Shown: positions 41,991 to 51,712, counted from the stretch's first letter. The stretch is 64,000 bases of DNA from Burkholderiales bacterium (GCA_017302655.1 JAFLDE010000007.1:1-64000); one strand, 5' to 3'. Made by a program: numbers and translations. The notes: generated by a model not told the origin, from the sequence alone.

Positions 41991-42627
41991 GCTGAGCGCG
42001 AAGCTGCGAGGCCGCCTGCGCCAGTTGTCGAACGCGCGCCCAGTCCCCGGCCTGCAAGGCATCCTTGGGCGTCAGCCATGAGCCGCCGCACACCCGCACA
42101 TTGGGCAACGCCAGGAACTGCGGCGCCGTCTCGGGCGTGATGCCGCCGGTTGGGCAGAAGGCAATGTCCGGGAAGGGGCCCGCCAGGCCCTTGAGAAGGG
42201 CCACGCCCCCAACAGCCGTCGCCGGAAACAGCTTGAGGAACCGGTGCCCATGGTCGTTGGCGGTCATCACCTCGCTGGCACTGGCCACGCCGGGAAGCAG
42301 CGGCAGCCCCGCCTCGCGGCAGGCGGCAGATAGCGCCGGGGTGAAGCCAGGGCTGACGGCAAAGCGCGCACCCGCGTCGCGCGCCGCACGGGCGTCTGCC
42401 GCCGTGCGCAAGGTGCCAGCGCCGACGATCGCCTCGGGCACGGCGCGCGCCATGGCTTCGATGGCCGGCAATGCCGCCGCCGAGCGCAGCGTCACTTCCA
42501 GCACCTTCACGCCACCGGCCACCAAGGCTTCGGCCAGAGGCACGGCATGCGCCAGGTCTTCGACAACGATGACGGGAATCACGGGGCCGTGATCGGCCAA
42601 ACTGAGCAAGAAGTCCATTGGGTTCAC
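41986..42627 (-). CDS. eda: KDPG aldolase (2-dehydro-3-deoxy-phosphogluconate aldolase)
   Basis: Eda splits KDPG into pyruvate and glyceraldehyde 3-phosphate, the last step of the Entner-Doudoroff route. The 213-residue barrel has [32 protein letters not shown] (with the catalytic Glu), [29 protein letters not shown] with the Schiff-base Lys and [13 protein letters not shown] at 42627 overlaps the edd stop, so it is coupled to edd. An ATG three codons later is the alternative. Confidence 0.96.
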   Translation of the reverse strand: MNPMDFLLSLADHGPVIPVIVVEDLAHAVPLAEALVAGGVKVLEVTLRSAAALPAIEAMARAVPEAIVGAGTLRTAADARAARDAGARFAVSPGFTPALSAACREAGLPLLPGVASASEVMTANDHGHRFLKLFPATAVGGVALLKGLAGPFPDIAFCPTGGITPETAPQFLALPNVRVCGGSWLTPKDALQAGDWARVRQLAQAASQLRAQP

Positions 42628-44432
42628 ATCCAGGTGACGGCGCCATCTTCGGCGCTCTTGACGTTGCGACGCATGCCGGCGAAAAGTTCGCGGCCCATGT
42701 CGTGACCGTTGACCAGGGCCTGCTCGTCGCTGAGCTGCGCCGACTCACGGGCTTGCCATTCCTGCGCCGAGACCAGCGCCTGCAGCGTGCCGGCCACTGC
42801 ATCGAGCCGCACCACGTCGCCATCGCGCAGCAGGCCCAGCGGGCCGCCAGCCAGGGCCTCGGGACTGACGTGGATGGCAGCGGGCACCTTGCCACTGGCA
42901 CCGCTCATGCGGCCATCGGTGACCAAGGCCACCTTGAAGCCCTTGCTCTGGAGCACGGCCAAGGGTGGGGTCAGCTTGTGCAACTCCGGCATCCCATTGG
43001 CCTGGGGGCCCTGAAAACGCACCACCACGACGACGTCGCGCTCCAATTCGCCGTCTTTGAAGGCGGCCAGCATGGCTTCTTGCGTCGTGAAGATGCGGGC
43101 CGGCGCTTCAATGATGTGCCGGTCCTCAGGGACGGCGCTGGTCTTGATGACCGCACGGCCAAGGTTGCCGTCCAGGAGCTTGAGACCTCCGCTGGCACTG
43201 AAGGGTTCGGCGGCACCACGCACGATGCTGGCCTCAGTCGGAGCCGAAGGGAGGTCGCGCCAAGCCAGCGTACCCTCATTCATCCAAGGCTCCTGGGTGT
43301 GGGCGCGAAGGCCTGAAGGCGCCATGGCTGGCGTTTCGTGCATCAGCCCGGCATCGAGCAATTCGCGAATCACAAAGCCTGGGCCGCCGGCGGCCTGAAA
43401 CTGGTTCACGTCCGCGCTGCCGTTCGGATACACGCGGGCGAGCAAGGGCACCGCGGCCGATAGCTCGGAGAAGTCCGTCCAGTTGATCTGGATGCCCGCA
43501 GCCGCCGCCACCGCCACCCAGTGAATGAGGTGGTTCGTGCTCCCGCCCGTGGCCAAGAGTGCGACCATGGCGTTGACGACGCAGCGCTCATCCACCAACT
43601 GGCCGATCGGTGCATCCCGTCGCGCCAGCAAGAGACGCACCGCTTCGTCGGTAAGCGCATGGCGCAAGCCCGCATGCGGGTGGACGAAGGCGGCACCCGG
43701 CACATGCAGGCCCATGGCCTCAAGCAGCATCTGGTTGCTGTTGGCAGTGCCGTAGAAGGTGCAGGTGCCAGCACCGTGGTAAGCGGCTTCTTCGGCCTTC
43801 AGCAGTTCCTCGCGCCCGACCTTGCCCTGCGCGTAGAGTTCTCGCACCTTGGCCTTCTCGTTGTTCGGCAGGCCGGAGCTCATAGGCCCGCCGGGCACGA
43901 AGAGCATGGGCAGGTGGCCGAAGTGCAAGGCACCAATCAGCAGGCCAGGGACGATCTTGTCGCAGATGCCCAGCAGCAGCGCGCCATCGAAGACGTCATG
44001 GCTGAGCGCGATGGCGGTACCCATGGCGATGTTGTCGCGGCTGAACAGGCTCAGCTCCATGCCGGGCAGGCCCTGGGTGACACCGTCGCACATGGCGGGT
44101 ACGCCGCCAGCCACTTGGACGGTGGCGCCAAGGCGCGCAGCCGCAGCACGGATCTGCGCGGGGTAAGCCTCGTAGGGCTGGTGCGCGCTGAGCATGTCGT
44201 TGTACGCGCTCACCACCGCCAAGTGCGGGGCTCGCTCGGTCACGATGCGCAGCTTGTCCTGTGCCGGCATGGCGGCAAAGGCATGCGCGACGTTGGCGCA
44301 GCCCATGCGGTCGCTGCCGCGCGGACGCCCGGCCATGCGCGAGAGGCGACTCAAGTAGGCCGAGCGGGAAGCCTGGCTGCGCGCCTGGACGCGCGCGGTG
44401 ACTTGCTCTAGAACCGGATGTAGGGCGACCAT
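42624..44432 (-). CDS. edd: 6-phosphogluconate dehydratase
   Basis: Edd dehydrates 6-phosphogluconate to KDPG. The 602-residue [4Fe-4S] enzyme has family motifs [44 protein letters not shown] and [23 protein letters not shown]. Further on are [28 protein letters not shown] and [19 protein letters not shown]. Cysteines in MCDG, GICDK and GTCTF bind the cluster. A HexR-like operator lies about 30 bases upstream. With eda, and pyrophosphate-type phosphofructokinase in the same window, it shows flexible sugar breakdown. Confidence 0.97.
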   Translation of the reverse strand: MVALHPVLEQVTARVQARSQASRSAYLSRLSRMAGRPRGSDRMGCANVAHAFAAMPAQDKLRIVTERAPHLAVVSAYNDMLSAHQPYEAYPAQIRAAAARLGATVQVAGGVPAMCDGVTQGLPGMELSLFSRDNIAMGTAIALSHDVFDGALLLGICDKIVPGLLIGALHFGHLPMLFVPGGPMSSGLPNNEKAKVRELYAQGKVGREELLKAEEAAYHGAGTCTFYGTANSNQMLLEAMGLHVPGAAFVHPHAGLRHALTDEAVRLLLARRDAPIGQLVDERCVVNAMVALLATGGSTNHLIHWVAVAAAAGIQINWTDFSELSAAVPLLARVYPNGSADVNQFQAAGGPGFVIRELLDAGLMHETPAMAPSGLRAHTQEPWMNEGTLAWRDLPSAPTEASIVRGAAEPFSASGGLKLLDGNLGRAVIKTSAVPEDRHIIEAPARIFTTQEAMLAAFKDGELERDVVVVVRFQGPQANGMPELHKLTPPLAVLQSKGFKVALVTDGRMSGASGKVPAAIHVSPEALAGGPLGLLRDGDVVRLDAVAGTLQALVSAQEWQARESAQLSDEQALVNGHDMGRELFAGMRRNVKSAEDGAVTWM

Positions 44433-44459
44433 CGCATGTAACTCGCTTCCTCGAAACGA

Positions 44460-44474
44460 GGTAACTGTATTACA
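44460..44474. promoter_or_regulatory. HexR-like operator upstream of edd-eda
   Basis: Read on the minus strand, TGTAATACAGTTACC matches the HexR consensus TGTARTNNNATTACA at 10 of 12 fixed positions, and it sits 28-42 bases upstream of the edd start. HexR represses edd and other central carbon genes in many proteobacteria and is released by KDPG. No hexR gene is in the window. Confidence 0.55.
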
Positions 44475-44495
44475 TGCTGAGGCTAGACCACAAGT

Positions 44496-45107
44496 TCAGG
44501 TCAGGGCGCCCGGAGCCGAATGCTTGGCTTGGGCGCGGGCCAAGTCGTCTTCCGTGTCGACGTCGAGCAGCACTCCCGGGTCATCGACGGCCACGGGCTC
44601 GGCCGCGTACCGGGCCAGTAGACGGCGCGCGCCTTCGTCGCCCCGCAGCGCGATGAGTTCGCTGTAGAGCTCCTGCGAGAAGCCGACCGGGTGCCCACGC
44701 TGCCCGCGGTACTGCGCAAAGACCACCGGATCGCGTTGCAGGCTTCGCGCCACGGCGCGCAGGGTATCGGGCTTGAGCAGTGGCATGTCGCCGGGGAGGA
44801 TGAGCCATCCGGAAGCATCCGCCGCGGCACTCACGCCGGCAGCGATCGAACTGCCCATGCCCTCAAGTGCCTGCTGTTCGGAAAGTACCACCATGTCACG
44901 TGCCGCCACATTGCCGCGCACCAGCGGCGCCAGGCGCTCACTGCACACCACGACCAAGCGCAGGCGCGAAGCGAGCGCACTGGACAGCGTGCGCCCGAGC
45001 ACGGTACTGTCCCCCAGCGGCTGCTCGAGCTTGTGGCCGGCGCCCCCGAAGCGTCGCCCTTGGCCGGCGGCCAGAAGCAGCACGACTGGATGCGCAGCAT
45101 TGTTCAA
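44496..45107 (-). CDS. MobA/MocA-like nucleotidyltransferase
   Basis: This protein of about 203 residues has the NTP-transferase P-loop [23 protein letters not shown] near its start, [28 protein letters not shown] (metal Asp) and a G-H-P-V-G-F segment ([15 protein letters not shown]). These fit the MocA/MobA enzymes that attach CMP or GMP to molybdopterin. SoxC in the same window needs a molybdenum cofactor, so a MocA-like role is plausible but not shown. TTG at 45107 with a GGGAGAGG site is used as start; no ATG suits. Confidence 0.8.
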   Translation of the reverse strand: MNNAAHPVVLLLAAGQGRRFGGAGHKLEQPLGDSTVLGRTLSSALASRLRLVVVCSERLAPLVRGNVAARDMVVLSEQQALEGMGSSIAAGVSAAADASGWLILPGDMPLLKPDTLRAVARSLQRDPVVFAQYRGQRGHPVGFSQELYSELIALRGDEGARRLLARYAAEPVAVDDPGVLLDVDTEDDLARAQAKHSAPGALT

Positions 45108-45229
45108 GAGCCTCTCCCAAGGTCTTTGTTGCACCGCAGAATGCGCGCGCTGGTCCCAGACTCCAATGGGGCCTTCACTTACGGGCAAACCTTCTCCGGG
45201 GAATTCCGGTCAACAAAGGACGACAAGCG

Positions 45230-45865
45230 ATGGGCTGGCTGGCCGACATGCGCAAGAGCTACGAACGCGGCGGACTCGATGAGGAGGAAGCGCCCATCGA
45301 TCCCCTTTCCCTGTTCAGGACGTGGTTCGACGAGGCCCTCGCCGAGCAGGTGTTGGAACCCAACGCCATGACCCTGGCCACCGTGGGCGCAGACGGAAGG
45401 CCATCCACTCGGGTGGTTCTCATCAAGAGCTACGACGAACGCGGACTGGTGTGGTTCTCCAATTACGAAAGCCGCAAGGGCAGGGAATTGGCCGAGCACC
45501 CCTGGGCAGCGTTGCAGTTCCACTGGGTGAGCCAGGAGCGTGTGGTGCGTGTCGAAGGTCGCGTGCAGCGGGTTGATGCGGCCGAGAGCGATGCCTACTA
45601 CGCCAGCCGCCCGCTGGACTCACGTCTTGGGGCATGGGCGAGCCCGCAGAGCCAGGTGATCGGCGGGCGCTCCGTGCTGGTGGCGGCGGCAGCCAGGGCG
45701 GCGGCCCAGCATGGCCTGCACCCTGCGCGTCCGCCGCATTGGGGCGGCTATCGACTGCAACCCGACGCCTGGGAATTCTGGGCAGGGCGCCCCTCGCGCC
45801 TGCACGATCGCCTGCGCTACCGGTTGGTCGCTGGTCACTGGGTGCGTGAGCGTCTGGCTCCCTGA
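45230..45865 (+). CDS. pdxH: pyridoxamine/pyridoxine 5'-phosphate oxidase
   Basis: PdxH oxidises pyridoxine or pyridoxamine phosphate to PLP with FMN. The 211-residue protein has [81 protein letters not shown] and the C-terminal [23 protein letters not shown] with RLHDR at the FMN/substrate site. PLP is the cofactor of GlyA encoded later in this window. It diverges from the nucleotidyltransferase gene. Confidence 0.96.
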   Translation: MGWLADMRKSYERGGLDEEEAPIDPLSLFRTWFDEALAEQVLEPNAMTLATVGADGRPSTRVVLIKSYDERGLVWFSNYESRKGRELAEHPWAALQFHWVSQERVVRVEGRVQRVDAAESDAYYASRPLDSRLGAWASPQSQVIGGRSVLVAAAARAAAQHGLHPARPPHWGGYRLQPDAWEFWAGRPSRLHDRLRYRLVAGHWVRERLAP

Positions 45866-45873
45866 ATCACCGA

Positions 45874-46401
45874 CTACTGTTCGACCTGCTGCCCTTCCAC
45901 CAGGCGGTAGTACAGGCCGTAGGGGTCGTCCTTGAGCACGGCCAGGAGCCCTTCGATGGTGATGGCTTCCAGCGTGTAGCGCACCGGGGTGCTGGTGCGA
46001 ATCTCGATCAGCCCTTCCGGACCGGCGGGAGTGCAGAAGTTGCAGGTCGTGGGCACGGCAGATAGCAGGAAGTGCTTCTGGCGATCACCCGGCTCAAGCG
46101 GCAGCATCCAGCCCTGCACCTTGACACGCTGCTGGTGCAATCTCTCCACTTCGGCAGGAAATTGCGGCACGAGCTTCTTTTTCTCGACCTTCGAAGTCAC
46201 CCCGGACAGGAGGCGCCAGGACAACACGCCCTCGCGCTCTTCCAGCGGCTTGAAGGCGCTGCGCGGATCGTGATAACCCGGCCCCTGCCCGGGCTGTGGG
46301 GGCACTGCCGCACTGCTGCGCGGCTGGGCATGCGCGCCCGGCAAACCGAGCGCGCCGAAAACCAAGCCGGCCGCGAGAAAAGCCCTGCGCTCAATGCTCA
46401 T
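45874..46401 (-). CDS. exported DUF3299 protein
   Basis: This 175-residue protein has a Tat-like signal (ERRAFLAAGLVFGALG, cleaved at AHAQ) and a DUF3299 domain: LSWRLLSGVTSKVEKKKLVPQFPAEVERL, VKVQGWMLPLEPGDRQKHFLLSAVPTTCNFCTPAGPEGLIEI. The CNFC pair is conserved in the family and may bind a metal. In Pseudomonas such a gene closes an ABC operon responding to zinc (the PA4063-PA4066 type). Here it follows an ABC exporter and a cysteine-rich small protein. It overlaps that small gene by 11 bases. Confidence 0.85.
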   Translation of the reverse strand: MSIERRAFLAAGLVFGALGLPGAHAQPRSSAAVPPQPGQGPGYHDPRSAFKPLEEREGVLSWRLLSGVTSKVEKKKLVPQFPAEVERLHQQRVKVQGWMLPLEPGDRQKHFLLSAVPTTCNFCTPAGPEGLIEIRTSTPVRYTLEAITIEGLLAVLKDDPYGLYYRLVEGQQVEQ

Positions 46402-46633
46402 GCTTCATGCCGCAGTACTTGCCGATGGCCAAGCCCTTGCAGCGTTGCTGCAGGGCTTTCACACACTCGGCCTCCGGCCTGCCGGACTCCAGACAGCGCG
46501 CCGCTTCCTCATGAGCGACGGCCATCGCCCGGTGGCGCTCGATGTCCTTCTTGGCGTGATCGCTGAGCTTGGGCTGCGCCAGCACTGCACTTGCGCCGAT
46601 CGCGAGCAGCGCGATCCAGGGCAGTTTTCTCAT
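46391..46633 (-). CDS. small exported cysteine-rich protein (CX9C...CX8C) of ABC/DUF3299 operon
   Basis: I do not recognise a named family. This 80-residue protein has a signal peptide (LPWIALLAIGASAVLAQP) and a short helical mature part. Four cysteines are arranged CX9C-X7-CX8C, in ARCLESGRPEAEC and QRCKGLAIGKYC, followed by a His-rich end GMKHEH. That spacing recalls twin-CX9C disulfide hairpins, and the tail could bind metal. The linked DUF3299 and ABC genes suggest a periplasmic metal handling role. It occupies the place where a DUF2796 gene sits in the Pseudomonas operon. Confidence 0.75.
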   Translation of the reverse strand: MRKLPWIALLAIGASAVLAQPKLSDHAKKDIERHRAMAVAHEEAARCLESGRPEAECVKALQQRCKGLAIGKYCGMKHEH

Positions 46634-46643
46634 CGATGTCTCC

Positions 46644-47849
46644 TCATCTCGGGGTTTGAAGCAATTGGGTCACTTCGGTGCGCATGGCACGCCAGGCCGG
46701 TAGGGCTGCCGCCAGCAAGGCCAGCACGAGTGCCAGCGGCCATAGCCGTAACTCCGTGGGGCTCCAGTAATCGGGCAGCAGGGGCAGGGATTGTTGCCCA
46801 GCCAGCCATAGGGCCAATACCGCCTGGGCAGCATGTGCCAACAGAAGGCCCAGGAGCAGCGACAGCCCCACCACGATCAACGACTGCAGGGCCATCAACC
46901 AAGCCAGGCGCCATGGAGGTGCGCCCATCAGGCGGAGCAGCGCGAGATCACCCTGGCGTTCCCGAACCAGCGCCATTTGAGTGATGAAGAGTGAAAGCAG
47001 GCTGGTGACCAGCAGCAATCCGCCGAAGCCCTGCAGCACTTCGCGACCTGCCCCGACCATGCGCAGCAAACGGGCGCTTTCGACAGCAGGCGCCGCTGCC
47101 TGAAGACTTTCCTGGGCATTGACCCATCGGGGCAGCATGGCCGCTCCCAGTGGGCTGCGATAGCGCACCAGGGCCATGGTGACCTGACGCTCGGCTTCCA
47201 GAACAGCGCGGTCTTCCTCGTCGACCTCATGCAAGTCTTCGTGGACCCTCCACACCGAGACCAGATCGGTGAGCACCAGGCGGTCGAGCACGCTGGACCC
47301 GCGCGCCAGCACGCCCACGACTTCGAAGGGGGTCTGCGCATGCTCCTCGCCCCCCAAGCCCAAGCCGTGGCTGCCAACGAATCGGTCGCCAGGCTTCAGG
47401 CCCGTGGCCCGCGCCACCTCGTGGCCGAGCACGGCCTGCATGGGGCCGCTCCAGCGACGCCCGGCTTGAAGGCGCGCGCCGAACAGGTCGAGGTATTCGG
47501 GAGTGCTACCGACGATGCGCCAGCCGCGCAGGCTGTCGCCCAGGCTGATGGGCCAAACTTCCTTGACGAGAGGTTGCGAGCGCAACTGTTCCACCGTGGC
47601 CAGTGGAATGTTGCCGGTGGGCACGTCGATGTGGAACACACCCGACAGCATGATTTGCATCGGACTGCCCTTGGCGCCGACCACCAGGTCGATGCCGGCA
47701 AGGTCACGCTGCATGCGCTGCTCCAACTGCTCGGACACCAGCAGCACAAAGCCCACAGCTGCCCAACCCAGCGCCAGCAAGAGCACGCTCAAGGCGAGCG
47801 CCATCGGGCGAGCACGCAGCAGCCGCCAGGCGAGTTGACGCAGGCTCAT
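46644..47849 (-). CDS. ABC transporter permease, FtsX/MacB family
   Basis: This 401-residue membrane protein has the FtsX layout: one N-terminal helix (ALSVLLLALGWAAVGFVLL), a large periplasmic domain (about 40-255; GIDLVVGAKGSPMQIMLSGVFHID) and three C-terminal helices (LLVTSLLSLFITQMAL, LMALQSLIVVGLSLLLGLLLA, LWPLALVLALLAAALPAWRAM). It partners the ATPase encoded upstream with a four-base overlap. MacB-type systems drive periplasmic movements and lipoprotein or metal-related export. Confidence 0.9.
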   Translation of the reverse strand: MSLRQLAWRLLRARPMALALSVLLLALGWAAVGFVLLVSEQLEQRMQRDLAGIDLVVGAKGSPMQIMLSGVFHIDVPTGNIPLATVEQLRSQPLVKEVWPISLGDSLRGWRIVGSTPEYLDLFGARLQAGRRWSGPMQAVLGHEVARATGLKPGDRFVGSHGLGLGGEEHAQTPFEVVGVLARGSSVLDRLVLTDLVSVWRVHEDLHEVDEEDRAVLEAERQVTMALVRYRSPLGAAMLPRWVNAQESLQAAAPAVESARLLRMVGAGREVLQGFGGLLLVTSLLSLFITQMALVRERQGDLALLRLMGAPPWRLAWLMALQSLIVVGLSLLLGLLLAHAAQAVLALWLAGQQSLPLLPDYWSPTELRLWPLALVLALLAAALPAWRAMRTEVTQLLQTPR

Positions 47850-48523
47850 GTCGAGGGCCCCAAGCGAAGCGTTTGCAGTTGCCCATCCAGTGCTCGGCCG
47901 AGTTGTTGCACCACCCGCGCGTCATGCGTGGCCACGAGCAGCGAAACGCCACGCTCGCCCACCAGCGCAAGCACGAGATCCAGCAAGGCCATGGCCGCTT
48001 CGTCGTCCAAGCTGCTGCTCGGTTCGTCCAGCAACAACAGGCGCGGCTCGCGAACCAGAGCGCGAGCGAGCGCGGCACGCTGCATCTGACCACCGCTGAG
48101 TTGATGAGGAGCCCGATCCAGCAGACTCAGCAATCCCAATCGATCGGCCAGGGCCTCGATGCGACCAGCGGGTTCGGCGGCACCCACAGCAGTGAAAGGC
48201 AAGCGCAGGTTGTCGCGCAGGTTCAGGCCCTCGCACAAGTGAAGGCGTTGCGGTAGCAGACCGAGACATTCACCGCGCCACCGATCCAACTGGCCCGGCG
48301 CCATATCGCTCAGCGCGCGGTCTGCCAGCCAGACTTCGCCATGGCTCGGGCGGCGCAGCCCGGCCAACAGAGCGATCAGGCTGCTCTTACCACTGCCAGA
48401 AGCGCCACGCAGCAGCAGGTGCTGACCTGGAGCGAGCAACAAGTCAGGAAAGCGCAGGCGGGGACCGCCGGGATAGTCGAGACACAGGCCCTGCCAAGCG
48501 AGCAGCTTGGCTTCAGGGAACAT
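47846..48523 (-). CDS. ABC transporter ATP-binding protein (LolD/MacB family)
   Basis: This 225-residue ATPase has Walker A LRGASGSGKSSLIALLAG, a Q-loop LLPQRLHLCEGL, signature LSGGQMQRAALARAL, Walker B LLLLDEPSSSLDDE and H-loop VATHDARVV. It would energise the adjacent FtsX-like permease. The ATG at 48523 lies within the end of msrA (11-base overlap), and the product length matches LolD-type ATPases. The operon order msrA-ATPase-permease-small Cys protein-DUF3299 links redox repair and metal or envelope transport. Confidence 0.92.
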   Translation of the reverse strand: MFPEAKLLAWQGLCLDYPGGPRLRFPDLLLAPGQHLLLRGASGSGKSSLIALLAGLRRPSHGEVWLADRALSDMAPGQLDRWRGECLGLLPQRLHLCEGLNLRDNLRLPFTAVGAAEPAGRIEALADRLGLLSLLDRAPHQLSGGQMQRAALARALVREPRLLLLDEPSSSLDDEAAMALLDLVLALVGERGVSLLVATHDARVVQQLGRALDGQLQTLRLGPST

Positions 48524-49049
48524 CACGCAGGTGCCGAGCAAAGGCCTGGCGGAACTTTTCAACTTTGGGAGCAATGACGAAAGCGCAGTAGCCCGCCTGC
48601 GGATGGCGTTCGAAGTAGCGCTGGTGGTAATCCTCGGCTCGTTGGTATCCGCGCAAGGGCTGCAACTCAGTGACCACGCGGCCCCCGAACGCCTGCTGGG
48701 CTTCTGCCAACACCCGGCGTGCCACGGCATGCTGCTCTTCGTCGGTGTAGTAGATGCCGCTGCGGTACTGTGGACCGGTGTCTGCCCCCTGTCGATTCAG
48801 CGTAGTGGGGTCGTGCACATGAAAGAACACCTGCAGCAAATCGGCCAATGGCAACTGGCGAGGATCGAAACACACCTTCACCACTTCGACATGCCCGGTT
48901 CGACCCGAGCACACGTCTTCATAGCTGGGAGCCGGGCCTGCGCCATTGCTGTAGCCGGACTCGACGTCGATCACACCACGCAGTTGCAGAAAGACCGCCT
49001 CCAGACACCAGAAGCAGCCGCCGCCGAGGTAGATGGAGCTTGAATTCAT
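48513..49049 (-). CDS. msrA: peptide methionine sulfoxide reductase MsrA
   Basis: MsrA reduces methionine-S-sulfoxide in damaged proteins. The 178-residue enzyme has the active site GGCFWC (Cys12 nucleophile, Cys15), GVIDVESGYSNG, HVEVVKVCFDPRQL, FFHVHDPTTLNRQGADTGPQYRS and YHQRYFERHPQAGYC. It lacks a signal peptide, so it works in the cytoplasm. The recycling cysteine is Cys in AGYCAFV. It leads the operon that continues with an ABC transporter. Confidence 0.96.
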   Translation of the reverse strand: MNSSSIYLGGGCFWCLEAVFLQLRGVIDVESGYSNGAGPAPSYEDVCSGRTGHVEVVKVCFDPRQLPLADLLQVFFHVHDPTTLNRQGADTGPQYRSGIYYTDEEQHAVARRVLAEAQQAFGGRVVTELQPLRGYQRAEDYHQRYFERHPQAGYCAFVIAPKVEKFRQAFARHLRDVP

Positions 49050-49108
49050 TGGCGCCGAGGATAGCGAAGCTGGCGGGTACCGACAGGAAGTCAGGTCAAG
49101 ATGCGGGC

Positions 49109-49873
49109 ATGTACCAACTCTTCAAGCAATTGATCCTGCCGCCCGCCGGTCCGCTCTTGCTGGCCCTGGCTGGCCTCGCCGCCATGGGAAGCGGCCGTCG
49201 CTGGGGTCGCTGGCCCTTGGGCTTAGGGTTGCTCCTTGCCTGGTTGCTGACCACCGATGCGGTGGTCTCCCCTTTGGTCGACGCCTACGTTGACAGCCCG
49301 CCCTCCAGGCAGATCTTGCACCAAGCGCAAGCGTGGACGGGCCGCTCGGATGCGGTGGTCCTGGTACTTGGCGGCGGGATCCGACGTGCAAGTTCGGCCG
49401 ACGGCGGCTACGACCTGCAGCCGCTGACTTCGGAACGATTGCGCCGTGGGCTTTGGTGGTCAAAGCGACTCAAGTTGCCGCTGGCGTTCAGCGGTGGCCT
49501 GCCAGCGGTAGGCGATGCCGACCGCCCCACCGAGTCCTCGGTGGTGGCCAGGGTCCTGGGCGAATTGGGTGCGCCACCTGCTCTGTGGTTCGAGGGCCGC
49601 GCGAGCAACACGCAAGAGAACGCCCGCTTCTCGGCAGAGTTGCTGCGTCGGCATGGAACCAAGAAGGTGATCTTGGTGACGCATGGGTTGCACATGCCCA
49701 GAGCCCTCCACCATTTCCGCAGCCAAGTCCCGGACGTGGAGATCCTGCCGGCGCCCTTGCATCGGGACCCTGAGCCTGGATGGATCCTGGCCCAATGGTT
49801 GCCCAGCAGTGCTGCGGCAGCCCAAGGCAGCTACTTGGTCTACGAGTGGGTGGCACGCACGGTCGGCAAATGA
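49109..49873 (+). CDS. YdcF/ElyC-like membrane protein (DUF218)
   Basis: This 254-residue protein has two N-terminal membrane helices (about 5-27 and 37-55) and a DUF218 domain: AVVLVLGGGIRRAS, LTSERLRRGLWWSKRLKLPLAFSGG, ASNTQENARFSAELLRRHGTKKVILVTHGLHMPRAL, and SYLVYEWVA. ElyC and YdcF relatives are linked to envelope polysaccharide or undecaprenyl-phosphate metabolism. It begins 59 bases from the diverging msrA start. A hairpin that could be a shared terminator follows it. Confidence 0.88.
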   Translation: MYQLFKQLILPPAGPLLLALAGLAAMGSGRRWGRWPLGLGLLLAWLLTTDAVVSPLVDAYVDSPPSRQILHQAQAWTGRSDAVVLVLGGGIRRASSADGGYDLQPLTSERLRRGLWWSKRLKLPLAFSGGLPAVGDADRPTESSVVARVLGELGAPPALWFEGRASNTQENARFSAELLRRHGTKKVILVTHGLHMPRALHHFRSQVPDVEILPAPLHRDPEPGWILAQWLPSSAAAAQGSYLVYEWVARTVGK

Positions 49874-49891
49874 AGGCGGCACAAATAGAAA

Positions 49892-49920
49892 CCCCCTCAG
49901 ACCTTGAGGGCCAGAGGGGG
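49892..49920 (-). terminator. intrinsic terminator for ubiD-family transcript (minus), may also stop the plus strand
   Basis: CCCCCTC (49892-49898) pairs with GAGGGGG (49914-49920), with a nested CTCA/TGAG stem in the loop. On the minus strand the stem is followed by TTTCTATTT. It therefore suits the ubiD-family gene transcript coming from 50075. Another hairpin, GGTGGC-AAAC-GCCACC, lies at 49923-49938. The rest of the 200-base spacer shows no gene. Confidence 0.55.
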
Positions 49921-50074
49921 CTGGTGGCAAACGCCACCGGTAGAGCTCCGCTGCCAACTGCAGCAAGGGCTCCTGGCGCGCAGAGACTGCGCCGCACGTT
50001 GAACCTCGAATGAGGCGCCCCTACCTTAGGCTTCGAGACGCGGCGATTCAAGTGGCAAGACGCTAGGAATTGCC

Positions 50075-51616
50075 CTATTGACCGCTGAACAGTGACTCAA
50101 ACAACTCGTCGCCACGCCTTCGCAACTCGGGCGGCATCTCGATCACACGCCCCCATTCCCGCTGGGTCTCGCCCGGCCATTTGTTGGTGGCATCCCAGCC
50201 CATCTTGCCGCCCAGGCCGCTGACAGGTGAAGCGAAATCGAGGTAGTCGATCGGCGTGTGGTCGACGAGCACCGTGTCACGCACGGGATCGACACGGGTG
50301 GTGATAGCCCACACGACCTCCTTCCAATCCCGCAGGTTCACGTCTTCGTCGAGAACCACGATGAACTTTGTGTACATGAATTGGCGCAGGTAGCTCCATA
50401 TACCGAACATCAATCGCTTCGCGTGACCCGCGTAGGCCTTGCGAATGGAAACCAGGGCCATGCGATAGGAGCACCCCTCAGGTGGAAGGTAGAAGTCAAC
50501 GATTTCTGTGAACTGCCTGGATAGCAGGGGCACGAAGACTTCGTTCAGCGCCACGCCAAGCACCGCTGGCTCGTCCGGCGGTTTGCCGGTGTACGTGGAG
50601 TGGTAGAAGGCGCCTCGGCGCTGAGTCACGCGCTCCAGTTCCAGCACCGGAAACCACTCCTGCTCGTTGTAATAGCCGGTGTGGTCGCCAAAAGGGCCTT
50701 CAAGCGCATGAAGGTAGCCATCGCGCTCCATCAGAGGCACACCCATCTCGCTTTCACCGCGGAAACCGCTGCTTGCCACTGGGATGTGTCCTTCCAGAAC
50801 CATTTCCGCAGTGGCCGGCACCTGCAGTGCATGGCCATCGAAGCCGACGCCGCTTTCGGCCAGTTCAGTGGCACTACCGCGCAGCAAACCCGCGAATTGG
50901 TACTCGGACAGGCTGTCAGGCACCGGGGTCACTGCACCAAGGATCGTAGCGGGGTCAGCGCCGAGCGCCACCGCTATCGGGAAGGGCTGCCCTGGTCTGG
51001 CCAGACGGTGGGCGCGAAAGTCGAGCGCTCCGCCACGATGGGCCAGCCAGCGCATGATCAAGCGGCGTGGCCCGATCAATTGCTGGCGATAGATCCCCAA
51101 GTTCTGCCGAGCGCGGTTCGGACCTCGAGTGATCACCAAGCCCCACGTCAGCAGCGGGCCTGCATCACCGGGCCAGCAGTGCTGGATGGGCCATTGGCGC
51201 AAATCGATGTCCGAGCCTTTCAGGACCTCTTCATGACAAAGCGCACGATCGACGCGTTTCGGGCGCATTCGCCACACGGCTTGAACCAGCTCCAGCAACC
51301 GACCTGCATCCCTCAGCCCCTTAGGTGGCTCAGGCTCACGCAGCCGCGCCAGCACTTCACCCACCTCGCGTAAGGCGCCCAGGTGTTCGGCTCCCATCGC
51401 CCACGCCACTCTTTCCGGCGTCCCGAACAGATTGGTCAGCACCGGGCGGTCTCCCTGGGCGGGGTGCTCGAACCACAAGGCGGGGCCGTTCGCCCGCAGC
51501 ACGCGGTCGCTGAGCGCCGTCATTTCAAGATGCGGAGAGACAGAGGCATCCACCCGCTTCAGGCCGCCTCGGGCCTCAAGCTGCACAAGGAACCCGCGAA
51601 GATCGCCGTACTTCAT
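50075..51616 (-). CDS. ubiD: UbiD family decarboxylase
   Basis: UbiD enzymes use prenylated FMN to decarboxylate aromatic acids, classically 4-hydroxy-3-polyprenylbenzoate in ubiquinone synthesis. The 513-residue protein carries [119 protein letters not shown] and [13 protein letters not shown]. It looks like the respiratory UbiD itself, but paralogues with other substrates exist. The UbiX partner is not in the window. A short palindrome lies just upstream. Confidence 0.92.
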   Translation of the reverse strand: MKYGDLRGFLVQLEARGGLKRVDASVSPHLEMTALSDRVLRANGPALWFEHPAQGDRPVLTNLFGTPERVAWAMGAEHLGALREVGEVLARLREPEPPKGLRDAGRLLELVQAVWRMRPKRVDRALCHEEVLKGSDIDLRQWPIQHCWPGDAGPLLTWGLVITRGPNRARQNLGIYRQQLIGPRRLIMRWLAHRGGALDFRAHRLARPGQPFPIAVALGADPATILGAVTPVPDSLSEYQFAGLLRGSATELAESGVGFDGHALQVPATAEMVLEGHIPVASSGFRGESEMGVPLMERDGYLHALEGPFGDHTGYYNEQEWFPVLELERVTQRRGAFYHSTYTGKPPDEPAVLGVALNEVFVPLLSRQFTEIVDFYLPPEGCSYRMALVSIRKAYAGHAKRLMFGIWSYLRQFMYTKFIVVLDEDVNLRDWKEVVWAITTRVDPVRDTVLVDHTPIDYLDFASPVSGLGGKMGWDATNKWPGETQREWGRVIEMPPELRRRGDELFESLFSGQ

Positions 51617-51630
51617 ACTGATTGGGTATT

Positions 51631-51642
51631 AGTGAGATCACT
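51631..51642. promoter_or_regulatory. palindromic site upstream of ubiD
   Basis: AGTGAGATCACT (arms AGTGA/TCACT) is 15 bases upstream of the ubiD-family start. It matches the core of the palindrome at 7432-7443 (AGTGATATCACT) at 11 of 12 bases. It might bind the same regulator or simply be a chance match. Confidence 0.3.
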
Positions 51643-51712
51643 CATCAGCTTGACCGGTTATTAGCCACTCCTAGAATTCAGAGATCAAAGGGTTAACCCT
51701 CAAAGGATTTGA

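Noticed and set aside
49874..50074. Possible small RNA or peptide gene between ydcF and ubiD
   Set aside because: Two hairpins are present, but one fits a terminator and there is no conserved RNA family or ribosome site; evidence is insufficient for a gene.
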